From Lachnospiraceae bacterium (lineage in GTDB: Bacteria > Bacillota > Clostridia > Lachnospirales > Lachnospiraceae): a DNA stretch of 48,388 nt. Where the stretch lies: positions 1 to 48,388 of the forward strand of contig JAILKJ010000057.1 of assembly GCA_024693845.1 (NCBI GenBank), given 5' to 3'. The notes below the pieces were generated by a model. It saw only the letters and a program-made list of their open reading frames with translations, was not told the origin of the DNA and made no database searches. The position numbers and the translations under genes are program-made. Every line of letters begins with the position of its first letter. Within the stretch, counting starts at the first letter, position 1. Below, in pieces: positions 16,541-26,729 of the stretch.

Positions 16541-18868
16541 ATGAAACAAGGATGGAAAAAAGGAAAAAGCTTGCTGAGCATGCTCCTCTGTTTGGCAATG
16601 ATCATCGGTATGATGCCGGTGATGAGTCAGGAGGTGAAGGCAGTAACGTATGAAGCGAGGATAGGGGAGGATTATACTTCTCTTGCGAATGCCATCTCAG
16701 CTGCTCAACCTGGTTCTGTTATCGAATTACTACGGGATGTGACTATCACCTCCCAGCTTACCATTCCGGCGGGTGTAACGGTAAGCGGAAACGGTTACTC
16801 AGTTACTCGTACAGGTGGGGATGTGTTTACGATCGGCGCCGGTGCACCGGCAACGATCCGGAATCTTACGATCCAGAATTCCGGAGTGGCGCTGACAGTT
16901 CCTTCCGACAGTACTCTGATATTTAAGAATAGTACCATTACGAATTGTACGGCTAGTCTGTATGCCGCAATCGCATTGTCGGGTACTGTAGTATTGGATG
17001 GATCAACTATTCGGAATAATAGATCTAATGGCTCAAATGCCGGTGGCGTGATTGAGATGAGAAATTCTCAAGCCATACTTTACGGAATCGATAGCGTGAT
17101 CACTGGAAATAATGCAGGCGATCATACTGGGGGAATCAATAATTCCCGAGGCTCAGTTTACCTGATGCGTTGTCGTATAACGAGCAATACCTCCGATGGA
17201 ACATACAACACTGAATTGGGTGGTGGAGTACGGACCGGAAATAATTTCTATGCAGCCAACTGTGTGATCACAGCAAACAAATCCGGCCCCGATGTCAACG
17301 ATAATCTTGATATTGGTGGCAGTGGACACGCAACTTTAAAAAATTGTATCTACGGGTCGGTTCCCAATGGCGATAATATTTCAGGAGGCAGCACCAGTAC
17401 TGATGCGAATGCTGCAATTCCAACGAATACAACAGTATGCTCTTATACGGTTTCCGGTAATAATCTGAGCGTTATCATGAGATATGACAGTGGCGCAGGT
17501 GTGATGAAGTCTCTGATTCCTTTGCCTCCTTCTGCAGTTACGCAGTATCCTACGCCGGCCTCTAATGGTGAAATTCCCTATACGGGAAATCCGATCGAGC
17601 TGGCAGTTGCCGGCACTGCTACCGGAGGAACGATGGTTTATAGTGTCAGCGATAATAGCACTACCGCACCAACCGAATGGAGCGAAACAATCCCGACCGG
17701 TACGGACGTTGGAACCTATTATGTATGGTATAAGGTGAAGGGAGACGGCTCACATAACGATACGGAGCCTGCCCGCTTTGCCGTTCGGATCGTAGCAGAT
17801 AAGACGGAACTGAATGATGCCATTACAGAGGCAGAAACATTCTACGACAGCATCAAAGATGATCCGGCCTATGAGGAGATCGCAGCAGCTCTGAAAAATG
17901 CGATTGACCTGGCAGAAGCTGTGGCTGCAGATCCGGCGGCAACGGCAGAAGAGGTAGCATCTGCTAAGGAAGCGGTTGCAGCAGCCAAAGCCACAGCAGA
18001 GAAGGCTAAGAAAGAAGCCGATAAGGCTGCAGCGGATAAGGTGGCTGCAGATGCCGCAGCTGCTAAGATCAATGCCCTTCCTGCAAGTGATAAAGTGGCG
18101 GCAACCGATAAGGCAGCCATCGAAGCAGCCAGAAAAGCCTATGATGCGCTTACAGCTGATCAGAAGAAGCTGATCGATGCAGCTACTCTTAAGAAGCTGA
18201 CGGATGCGGAGACGGCTCTTGCAGCAGCGCTTAAGCCTGCGGAAGCAGCACTGCAGGAAGCCAAGAAGGAATCTGAGGATGCCATGAACATGCAGGCAAA
18301 GCTTACGCAGAAGGGTAAGACCATTCAGATCAAGTGGACCGCTACCAAAGCTGCGGACGGCTATGATGTATATGTTCAGTATCGTGGCAAGAACAAGAAG
18401 TACGGCAAGCCTGCAATGACGATCACGGACAGCAATAAAACTAAGGTCGCGATCACCAAGATCGGCGGAAAGAAGATCAACTTCGCAAAGTCCATCAAAG
18501 TGAAGGTGTTGCCTTTCAAGATCGTGGATGGTAAGAAGGTAGTCCTTGCCAAGAATAACAAGAACTGCCTGTATGGAAACAAGAATAAAAAGGCAACCAA
18601 TGCCAAGAGCCTGAAGCTGAAAAAGAGCAAGGTGACTCTCAAGAAGGGCAAGACCTCTAAGATCAAGGCAACCATTAAGCTGGTTGATAAGAAAAAGAAA
18701 CTGAGTAACACAAAGGCAAGCCCGAAGCTTCGCTACACCTCTTCCGACACCTCGGTAGCAACCGTTACCAAGAAGGGTAAGATCAAAGCGGTTGGCAAGG
18801 GCACCTGCACGATCTATGTCAGCACCCTTAACGGTATCACCAAGAAGGTAGCGGTGACTGTAAAGTAA
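16541..18868 (+). CDS. Secreted beta-helix protein with coiled coil and Big2 domain
   Basis: The ATG at 16541 follows a GGAGG site and opens a clear signal peptide (KKGKSLLSMLLCLAMIIGMM). The 775-residue product then has a right-handed parallel beta-helix region (about residues 35-310, with short Asn/Ser-rich turns), a linker, and an Ala/Lys/Glu-rich helical stretch (about 440-570). A fibronectin-III-like segment (IQIKWTATKAADGYDVYV) and a C-terminal bacterial Ig-like Big2 domain (SSDTSVATVTKKGKIKAVGKG) follow. No LPXTG motif is seen. The protein is probably extracellular and may bind or cut polysaccharide. The beta-helix alone does not prove an enzyme. A microsatellite lies upstream. Confidence 0.85.
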   Translation: MKQGWKKGKSLLSMLLCLAMIIGMMPVMSQEVKAVTYEARIGEDYTSLANAISAAQPGSVIELLRDVTITSQLTIPAGVTVSGNGYSVTRTGGDVFTIGAGAPATIRNLTIQNSGVALTVPSDSTLIFKNSTITNCTASLYAAIALSGTVVLDGSTIRNNRSNGSNAGGVIEMRNSQAILYGIDSVITGNNAGDHTGGINNSRGSVYLMRCRITSNTSDGTYNTELGGGVRTGNNFYAANCVITANKSGPDVNDNLDIGGSGHATLKNCIYGSVPNGDNISGGSTSTDANAAIPTNTTVCSYTVSGNNLSVIMRYDSGAGVMKSLIPLPPSAVTQYPTPASNGEIPYTGNPIELAVAGTATGGTMVYSVSDNSTTAPTEWSETIPTGTDVGTYYVWYKVKGDGSHNDTEPARFAVRIVADKTELNDAITEAETFYDSIKDDPAYEEIAAALKNAIDLAEAVAADPAATAEEVASAKEAVAAAKATAEKAKKEADKAAADKVAADAAAAKINALPASDKVAATDKAAIEAARKAYDALTADQKKLIDAATLKKLTDAETALAAALKPAEAALQEAKKESEDAMNMQAKLTQKGKTIQIKWTATKAADGYDVYVQYRGKNKKYGKPAMTITDSNKTKVAITKIGGKKINFAKSIKVKVLPFKIVDGKKVVLAKNNKNCLYGNKNKKATNAKSLKLKKSKVTLKKGKTSKIKATIKLVDKKKKLSNTKASPKLRYTSSDTSVATVTKKGKIKAVGKGTCTIYVSTLNGITKKVAVTVK

Positions 18869-18919
18869 GTCACACACTAAGAGATCATTGGTCTGATCTT
18901 TGCCCCATTATTTTATAAT

Positions 18920-18953
18920 ACCGCCATCGGCAATCAGCCGGTGGCGGTGTTTT
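18920..18953 (+). terminator. Intrinsic terminator
   Basis: The 12-bp stem ACCGCCATCGGC/GCCGGTGGCGGT has an AATCA loop and is followed by GTTTTC. It closes the secreted-protein transcription unit. Confidence 0.85.
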
Positions 18954-18977
18954 CATTGTTATGCTAATATTTTTTGC

Positions 18978-19027
18978 TTGACAAGGTTTCAAAAAGCGTA
19001 CTACAATACGTACAAATAAACGTACGC
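18978..19027 (+). promoter_or_regulatory. Promoter with three CGTAC repeats upstream of antitoxin-like gene
   Basis: A -35 TTGACA (18978-18983) and -10 TACAAT (19002-19007) have an 18-bp spacer. CGTAC occurs at 18997, 19009 and 19021, exactly 12 bp apart. The outer copies also form a GCGTAC/GTACGC dyad. Repeats overlapping the -10 suggest autoregulation by the Phd/YefM-type protein encoded next. Confidence 0.75.
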
Positions 19028-19049
19028 ATTCATAGATCGGAGGGCCATA

Positions 19050-19610
19050 ATGATTGCAAAACAGATAGAGATAAGATCCAATATCAAAAAATATTTTGAT
19101 CTGGCCTACGAAGGAGATGCGGTGATCGTTCCAAGAAAGGAAAATAAAAATGTTGTGATCATTTCCGAAGAGGAATATAGCCGTCTGAACGAAATTGCCA
19201 GATTGTCAGCATATTCTGATGTAGCACAGGGCAGGGGAACGGATATGTCTCGTTCGTCCGATGTTGTATCATCGAGTGTGAAAGCAGATAACCTGAAAAA
19301 GCTTGATGCGATCGCGAGACTTAAGGATGATTGGAACGGAAACGGAGCGAAGGCATTTGAAAAGTCTTTTATTTCTCGTATACAGAAACTGATCGATCAG
19401 CTGCAGATTCAGCCGGAGATTTTTCCTACTGCCTTACAAACCATTCAATTGGAATTTGATAATTCCCGGCGTGACCATATGGAAATAGAGATAGGAGACG
19501 ACAAGACAGCAGAAATCTTTGTTGTCCTGTATAACGGCGAAGAGTACTTTGATCATGTTGCTGTCACAGCAAATGCACTCAACAGAAAGGTGGCACAGTT
19601 TTATGAATGA
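19050..19610 (+). CDS. Phd/YefM-type antitoxin domain fused to a DWNGNGA-type domain
   Basis: Residues 1-57 (IKKYFDLAYEGDAVIVPR, VVIISEEEYSRLNE) fit the Phd/YefM antitoxin fold, which binds operator DNA and neutralises toxins. The C-terminal ~105 residues begin LDAIARLKDDWNGNGAKAF and include IQLEFDNSRRDHMEIEIG. This resembles an uncharacterised bacterial domain that I recall with a DWxGxGA motif. The protein is 186 residues long with a GGAGGG site upstream. Its end overlaps the next gene by 8 nt, so the two are translationally coupled. This is longer than a plain antitoxin. The antitoxin role is inferred from the N-terminal domain and gene order. Confidence 0.75.
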   Translation: MIAKQIEIRSNIKKYFDLAYEGDAVIVPRKENKNVVIISEEEYSRLNEIARLSAYSDVAQGRGTDMSRSSDVVSSSVKADNLKKLDAIARLKDDWNGNGAKAFEKSFISRIQKLIDQLQIQPEIFPTALQTIQLEFDNSRRDHMEIEIGDDKTAEIFVVLYNGEEYFDHVAVTANALNRKVAQFYE

Positions 19611-19968
19611 CACATTTGCAGGTGATGAGAAGCTTTATCGTGCAGTTTTTCCACCTGATATAGCGCAAATGTATTGGCGTAAGGACGGAACCGTTTCGTC
19701 GGCTGCATTTGCTGATCCAAAGGGCCTGTCTGTAGATCGCGGCAATTACAAAAATGATAGAGAAGTGCTTACGGATATGAGCACAAGGTTTATTGGCAGT
19801 ATTCTGCGGATATATGTCAAAAACTGTGTTGATATTGGATGTCTTATCAGATATCTCCCCTCCGGGAAAAATCCCTATCACAGCGAGATTCATGGTAGTG
19901 ATAGGGCTGTGTTACTATCCAAGCAGCAAAGGTATTATCTCTCAAAAAAAGCAATCATCTTATCTTGA
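19603..19968 (+). CDS. Small uncharacterised partner protein, candidate toxin
   Basis: The ATG at 19603 overlaps the end of the antitoxin-like gene by 8 nt; longer in-frame starts would lie wholly inside that gene. The 121-residue product contains SSAAFADPKGLSVD near residues 37-50 and a C-terminal ligand-like stretch NPYHSEIHGSD. I recall uncharacterised proteins with an SSAAF...SVD motif next to DWxGxGA proteins in many bacteria, but no function. No Fic, RelE, MazF or HEPN motif is visible. No membrane segment or signal peptide is seen. A toxin role rests on gene order alone. Confidence 0.7.
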   Translation: MNDTFAGDEKLYRAVFPPDIAQMYWRKDGTVSSAAFADPKGLSVDRGNYKNDREVLTDMSTRFIGSILRIYVKNCVDIGCLIRYLPSGKNPYHSEIHGSDRAVLLSKQQRYYLSKKAIILS

Positions 19969-20042
19969 GGTGAAATATACCGGATATTAAGCATGACATC
20001 ACAGTGACTGTAACACCACAACAACTTTTTTTGCAAAACCTC

Positions 20043-20125
20043 TTGACAAATTTAAAAAAGCAAAGTATCATACAAAACGATAAAGACAAAGGCGTCTTGG
20101 AGATGATCTCCGAGGCGCCTTTTTT
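20043..20125 (+). promoter_or_regulatory. glnA leader: promoter, ANTAR-like hairpin and terminator
   Basis: A -35 TTGACA (20043-20048) and -10 TATCAT (20066-20071) have a 17-bp spacer. Eleven bases later AAGAC/GTCTT (20083-20087, 20094-20098) closes a hexaloop AAAGGC. It overlaps a 13-bp terminator stem (20091-20103 with 20107-20119, TGA loop) followed by T6. The arrangement and spacing equal those of asnB. A further hairpin (GGAAC/GTTCC extended by ACGC/GCGT, about 20138-20172) sits before the ribosome binding site. Confidence 0.85.
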
Positions 20126-20195
20126 CGTCAGATAAAAACGCAAAGGAACAGAGCAAAAACAGTTCCCGCGTGAAAAAATAGAGGAGGAGAAAGTT

Positions 20196-22295
<2,100 letters not shown>

Positions 22296-22345
22296 TACTA
22301 CCCGCGAAGCGGTCGGGTAAAACCGCAAAAACAAACGATAGAAAC

Positions 22346-22390
22346 GGTCATCCCACAAAGGCGTGGTTCCTGAGGTGGGATGGCCTTTTT
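22346..22390 (+). promoter_or_regulatory. Hairpin switch between glnA and amt
   Basis: An 11-bp terminator stem (22346-22356 with 22375-22385) is followed by T5. Inside it, CCAC/GTGG (22353-22356, 22363-22366) closes a hexaloop AAAGGC with the same A1/G4 pattern as the other four leaders. The stem is only four pairs, and no good promoter was found between the genes, so it would act on read-through from glnA. Confidence 0.6.
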
Positions 22391-22419
22391 CTATAAAAAA
22401 GAGGAGAGGAGAAAAAAAT

Positions 22420-24192
22420 ATGGCTGAGGAAATTATGCAAGTATTAGACGGAGAAATTTTTGCAGTCTGGTTTCTGATCGGCGCTGCGCTGGTGTTCTGG
22501 ATGCAGGCCGGATTCGCGATGTGTGAGGCGGGGTTCACGAGGGCCAAGAACGCCGGTAACATCATCATGAAGAACTTAATGGATTTTTGTATCGGTACAG
22601 TGATGTGGTTCATCTGCGGCGCATCCCTGATGCTGGGTGAGAACATTCTGGGAGGATTTGCAGGCGGCTTTTCCTTCGATGTATTCACCAACTACGGTAA
22701 CTTCGATTATTCCGCATTCGTGTTCAACCTGGTATTCTGTGCAACGACCGCAACGATCGTTTCCGGATCCATGGCAGAGCGTACCAAGTTCTCGAGCTAC
22801 TGTATCTATTCCGCCATCATTTCGGCGATCATCTACCCCATCGAGGCGCACTGGACCTGGGGTGGCGGATTCCTTGCACAGTGGGGCTTCCACGATTATG
22901 CAGGTTCCAACTGTATCCATATGGTCGGCGGTATCTGCGCCATGATCGGTGCCTGGATGCTTGGTCCCCGTATCGGTAAGTTTGAGAGAGACAAAGACCG
23001 TAAGGTAACGAAGGTTAACGCCTTCCCCGGTCACAACCTGGTAGTCGCAGCCCTCGGTGTTTTCATCCTGTGGCTCGGCTGGTACGGTTTCAACGGTGCA
23101 GCAGCAACGGATGTTCCCACCCTCGGTTCCGTATTCCTTACCACTACCGTAGCTCCCGCAGTTGCAACGGTTGTATGTATGATCTTTACCTGGGTTAAAT
23201 ACGGTAAGCCCGATGTTTCCATGTGTCTGAACGCATCCTTGGCAGGTCTTGTTGCCATCACCGCTCCCTGTGATGTAACCGACTGTGCAGGTTCAGCCAT
23301 CATCGGTGCTGTTGCCGGACTTCTGGTAGTATTCGGTGTATGGTTCAACGATCATGTAACCCATATTGATGACCCTGTAGGTGCTGTGGCGGTTCATATG
23401 CTGAACGGTATCTGGGGTACTTTGGCAGTAGGTCTCTTTGCAACCTCTACCGCACCCGGCTTTGCAAGTGCAGGTATCACCGAAGGTCTTTTCTACGGCG
23501 GCGGTATGAGCCAGATGATCAAGCAGCTCGGTGGTATGGGTGTTACCATCGCCTGGACGGTAGTAACGATCTTCATTGCCTTCTCCATCATTAAGGCAAC
23601 CATCGGACTGAGAGTAACGGAAGAAGAGGAGATCGAAGGTCTCGATATCAAAGAGCATGGTCTTACCTCTGCTTATGCAGGCTTCTCCATCGTAGATATG
23701 AGTGCAGGTATGATGTCTGAGAACGAGAACACCAGCCTCGGTGTAGCAGCTTACGAGGATGCCAGCCCGGCTTTGCGTGATGCAGCGGTTCCGGTTGAGA
23801 ATGCGGTTACTACCGTTCAGGGCACCAGCCTTGACACCGGTATGTACAAGGTGGTCATTATCACCAAGCTGTCACGCTATGACAAGATCAAGAGAGCCCT
23901 CAACGGTCTCGGTATCACCGGTATCACCGTAACACAGGTAACCGGCTGCGGTATCCAGAAGGGTGCAGGCCAGATGTATCGTGGAGTTGAAATGGACCTT
24001 ACGCTCCTGCCTAAGATCAAGCTGGAGGTTGTCATCAGCAAGATCCCTGTAGACAGCGTTATCGAAACAGCTAAGAAAACCCTTTATACCGGCAAGATCG
24101 GCGACGGCAAGATCTTCGTATATCCTGTCAGCCGCGTAGTTAAGATCCGTACCGGTGAAGAGAACTTCGATGCTCTTCAGGACGTTGAGTAA
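22420..24192 (+). CDS. amt: Ammonium transporter fused to a P-II signalling domain
   Basis: The ATG at 22420 follows a GAGGAGAGGAG site. Residues 1 to about 420 form an Amt channel with around eleven membrane helices and the twin histidines His167 (CIHMVGG) and His326 (VAVHMLNG). After a ~55-residue linker, residues 475-585 are a complete P-II (GlnK/GlnB) domain (MYKVVIITKLSRYDKIKRAL). Its T-loop keeps Tyr520 in QMYRG but has Met525 where the uridylylated tyrosine of GlnB normally sits. Free GlnK plugs Amt channels, so the fusion may be a self-gating transporter or an ammonium sensor. It lies downstream of glnA with a hairpin switch between. Confidence 0.95.
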   Translation: MAEEIMQVLDGEIFAVWFLIGAALVFWMQAGFAMCEAGFTRAKNAGNIIMKNLMDFCIGTVMWFICGASLMLGENILGGFAGGFSFDVFTNYGNFDYSAFVFNLVFCATTATIVSGSMAERTKFSSYCIYSAIISAIIYPIEAHWTWGGGFLAQWGFHDYAGSNCIHMVGGICAMIGAWMLGPRIGKFERDKDRKVTKVNAFPGHNLVVAALGVFILWLGWYGFNGAAATDVPTLGSVFLTTTVAPAVATVVCMIFTWVKYGKPDVSMCLNASLAGLVAITAPCDVTDCAGSAIIGAVAGLLVVFGVWFNDHVTHIDDPVGAVAVHMLNGIWGTLAVGLFATSTAPGFASAGITEGLFYGGGMSQMIKQLGGMGVTIAWTVVTIFIAFSIIKATIGLRVTEEEEIEGLDIKEHGLTSAYAGFSIVDMSAGMMSENENTSLGVAAYEDASPALRDAAVPVENAVTTVQGTSLDTGMYKVVIITKLSRYDKIKRALNGLGITGITVTQVTGCGIQKGAGQMYRGVEMDLTLLPKIKLEVVISKIPVDSVIETAKKTLYTGKIGDGKIFVYPVSRVVKIRTGEENFDALQDVE

Positions 24193-24222
24193 AGGATAGT
24201 ATTTTTCATAAAAAGTGATCGG

Positions 24223-24261
24223 GAGAGCGTTCGCCGTGTATATGGTGGAACGCTCTCTTAT
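24223..24261 (+). terminator. Intrinsic terminator after amt
   Basis: GAGAGCGTTC (24223-24232) pairs perfectly with GAACGCTCTC (24248-24257) around a 15-nt loop, followed by TTATTT. The T tract is weak. Confidence 0.65.
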
Positions 24262-24368
24262 TTGCAGAAAATCAGCCTCTCGGACACAAATTACGGAAAA
24301 AATGATGTAATAGGTAACAAAATATAGTATAATCTGAAAGCGAGCGTTTAAAATATGAGGGTACATAC

Positions 24369-25082
24369 ATGACGATCAACCATATGGCGGAAGGATCGCC
24401 GGTCACCATAACCATTCATATAAAGGGTGAGACCATTACGGTGGATACTAAGGTTGTCCAGAACTTTCAGGAGCCTTATAAGGATTCCTACTGCATCAGT
24501 GTGGAACCTGTTGAGAGGGACGGACAGGTCGTTTCCCTGGGCAGAAGAAGGATCACCGTATCCATTAAGAATGCTCTGGACAGCAGAGAGTACAACTATA
24601 CCATTTCCTATCACGGACTGAGCAAGGACAGGACCAAGCTTTTATTATTCAGTTCCGAGGATGTGGCACCGGTCAATCACAGACTCAACTACAGGGTTCC
24701 CTGCAGCTATACGGTGGTGGTTCAGATCGGAAAGAATAAAAAGGCCATTGAGGGTGTCATCCATGATATCTCGTTTTCCGGCATCGGCATGGTTTTCGTG
24801 GCGGACGATTACGAAACGCTGGAGGTGGGGGATGATGTCTCGGCGTCCATTTTTGACCACTACGAGCACGTCTACAAGATAACCGGCAAGGTGGTCCGTT
24901 TCATCGAAGGATTTGCCGCCAACAGAACGCTGGTGGGCGTGCAGTTCGATGAGACCACGGTGCCCATCACGGGTATGGTGGCAAGCCTGCAGCGTCAGGA
25001 GCTGCGCCTCCGTAAAAAGGTGGAGGAGAAGAAAGGGAAAACGATCATCCAGGACAAGTCCATGACGGATGATGATAAGTAG
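24369..25082 (+). CDS. PilZ domain cyclic-di-GMP receptor protein
   Basis: The 237-residue protein has an N-terminal YcgR/YpfA-like beta domain (residues 1-95) and a PilZ domain with the binding signature: Arg105 and Arg109 in RLNYR, then DISFSGIG (133-140). It should bind cyclic di-GMP and act in the cytoplasm on motility or surface traits. The C-terminus is Lys/Glu-rich and probably disordered. A TATAAT (24328-24333) lies 36 bp upstream, without a clear -35. It sits between amt and purF but has no visible link to nitrogen metabolism. Confidence 0.9.
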   Translation: MTINHMAEGSPVTITIHIKGETITVDTKVVQNFQEPYKDSYCISVEPVERDGQVVSLGRRRITVSIKNALDSREYNYTISYHGLSKDRTKLLLFSSEDVAPVNHRLNYRVPCSYTVVVQIGKNKKAIEGVIHDISFSGIGMVFVADDYETLEVGDDVSASIFDHYEHVYKITGKVVRFIEGFAANRTLVGVQFDETTVPITGMVASLQRQELRLRKKVEEKKGKTIIQDKSMTDDDK

Positions 25083-25099
25083 AGGATGACAGAAAAAGC

Positions 25100-25182
25100 T
25101 TGACGGCATATTTTCATAGGTGTAAACTTTAGCTTGTTAAGACAAGGGCGTCTTGGAACATAGTTCTAAGGCGCTCTTTTTT
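25100..25182 (+). promoter_or_regulatory. purF leader: promoter, ANTAR-like hairpin and terminator
   Basis: A -35 TTGACG (25100-25105) and a probable -10 TAAACT (25123-25128) have a 17-bp spacer. AAGAC/GTCTT (25139-25143, 25150-25154) closes a hexaloop AAGGGC. The 14-bp terminator stem (25146-25159 with 25163-25176, three G-U pairs, ATA loop) is followed by T6. It shares the design of the asnB and glnA leaders, although the terminator arms differ in sequence. Confidence 0.82.
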
Positions 25183-25198
25183 GTTAGCAGCTGCTAAC
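25183..25198. promoter_or_regulatory. 16-bp perfect palindrome before purF
   Basis: GTTAGCAG/CTGCTAAC is a perfect palindrome placed between the leader terminator and the purF ribosome binding site. It could be a regulator site or a small RNA fold; no regulator is suggested by the neighbours. Confidence 0.5.
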
Positions 25199-25222
25199 TG
25201 ATATACCTACAGGAGAGAACAG

Positions 25223-26596
25223 ATGACCATGGATAAACTTCATGAAGAATGCGGCGTCTTCGGTATCTATTCGCCGGCGGGAGAGCAGGTCTCCCACAAT
25301 ATCTACAGCGGACTTACCGCCCTGCAGCACAGGGGGCAGGAATCGGCCGGAATGGCCCTCAGCGATACGGAGGGGCCTATGGGAAACATCGTCATGAAAA
25401 AGGGAATGGGCCTTGTTTCCGAGGTGTTTTCCGGCAAGGATCTTGCGGAGCTTGGCGGCAATATCGGCGTGGGTCATGTGCGGTACTCCACGACGGGAGA
25501 GAGCCGGGTGGAGAATGCCCAGCCCATCGCCATGAACTATATCAAGGGAAGCCTTGCCCTGGTGCATAACGGCAATATCACCAATGCGGGCGAGCTGAAG
25601 GAAAAGCAGATGCACCGCGGTCAGGCGCATTATACCACGACGGATTCGGAGGTGCTTGCCTACGAGATCGTCAGCAAAAGAGTCCGCTGCGGAACCATCG
25701 AGGAAGCGGTGGCTAAGGTCGCCGGCATCATGAAGGGCGGCTTTGCCTGCCTTGTCATGAGCCCGAGGAAGCTGATCGGCTTCAGGGATCCGTTGGGCCT
25801 AAAGCCCCTTATCCTGGGCAAAAAAGGTGCGGCGTACATTTTTGCCTCGGAAAGCGCAGCGATCCTTTCCATCGGCGGTGAGCTGATCCGGGATGTAAGA
25901 CCCGGCGAGATCATCACAGTCACTGAGGACGGGATCACCAGCGATACTTCCCTTTGTAAAAAACGCGCGGCCCACTGTATCTTTGAGTACATCTATTTTG
26001 CGAGAAACGATTCCGTGATCGATGGGATCAGCGTTCATGACGCCAGGTTTGAGGCGGGACGCGCTCTGGCCAAGGAGGAGGTTCCCGATGCCGATATCGT
26101 GGCTGGCGTGCCGGATTCCGGTCTGGTGGCGGCGGAAGGATATGCGGATGCTTCCAAGATCCCCTTTGGTCTCATTTTTCACAAAAACAGCTATATCGGA
26201 AGGAGCTTCATCAAGCCCACGGACGAGGAGAGGAAGAACGCCGTTCATATGAAGCTGAGCGTGATCAAGAGCGTGGTGGAGGGCAAGCGGATCGTGCTGA
26301 TCGACGACTCGATCGTGAGAGGAAATACGATGCGCCAGATCATCATCATGCTGCGTCAGGCGGGTGCAAAGGAGGTCCATGTCAGGATCAGCTCGCCGCC
26401 GTTCCTCTATCCCTGTTATTACGGAACGGATGTGCCCAGTGCCAAGCAGCTCATCGCCTCCGAGCATTCCGCAGCGGAGATCTGCAAGAATATCGGCGCG
26501 GATTCGCTCCGCTATCTGGAGGTCAGGGACTTTAAGAAGATGGTCGGGACGCTGCCCCTCTGCAGAGCCTGCTTTGACGGCCATTATCCGGTATGA
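25223..26596 (+). CDS. purF: Amidophosphoribosyltransferase
   Basis: The 457-residue enzyme has a short propeptide before Cys10 (EECGVFGIY), the class II amidotransferase nucleophile. The PRPP-binding loop VLIDDSIVRGNT is present. Cysteines in AAHCIFEYIYF, LYPCYYG and LCRACF fit the iron-sulfur cluster of the Bacillus-type enzyme. It makes phosphoribosylamine from PRPP and glutamine, the first step of purine synthesis. An AGGAGAG site fixes the ATG at 25223. No other purine gene lies in the window; the gene instead sits among nitrogen genes with the common leader switch. Confidence 0.95.
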   Translation: MTMDKLHEECGVFGIYSPAGEQVSHNIYSGLTALQHRGQESAGMALSDTEGPMGNIVMKKGMGLVSEVFSGKDLAELGGNIGVGHVRYSTTGESRVENAQPIAMNYIKGSLALVHNGNITNAGELKEKQMHRGQAHYTTTDSEVLAYEIVSKRVRCGTIEEAVAKVAGIMKGGFACLVMSPRKLIGFRDPLGLKPLILGKKGAAYIFASESAAILSIGGELIRDVRPGEIITVTEDGITSDTSLCKKRAAHCIFEYIYFARNDSVIDGISVHDARFEAGRALAKEEVPDADIVAGVPDSGLVAAEGYADASKIPFGLIFHKNSYIGRSFIKPTDEERKNAVHMKLSVIKSVVEGKRIVLIDDSIVRGNTMRQIIIMLRQAGAKEVHVRISSPPFLYPCYYGTDVPSAKQLIASEHSAAEICKNIGADSLRYLEVRDFKKMVGTLPLCRACFDGHYPV

Positions 26597-26639
26597 CGCG
26601 AAAACAACCCCTGTTTTGCTGAAAAAATGAAAAAACATC

Positions 26640-26714
26640 TTGACATAAGAAGAAATTAGAGCTATTCTTTCATAGAAGCAAAGGCGCTTCGGGTGATCCC
26701 GAGGCGCCTTTTTT
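26640..26714 (+). promoter_or_regulatory. gltB leader: promoter, ANTAR-like hairpin and terminator
   Basis: A -35 TTGACA (26640-26645) and -10 TATTCT (26663-26668) have a 17-bp spacer. GAAGC/GCTTC (26675-26679, 26686-26690) closes a hexaloop AAAGGC. The stem differs from the AAGAC/GTCTT of the other leaders on both sides, so pairing is kept. The terminator is an 11-bp stem (26683-26693 with 26698-26708), TGAT loop and T6 tail. The hairpin starts only six bases after the -10. Confidence 0.85.
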
Positions 26715-26729
26715 GTGCGCAAGCAATGA

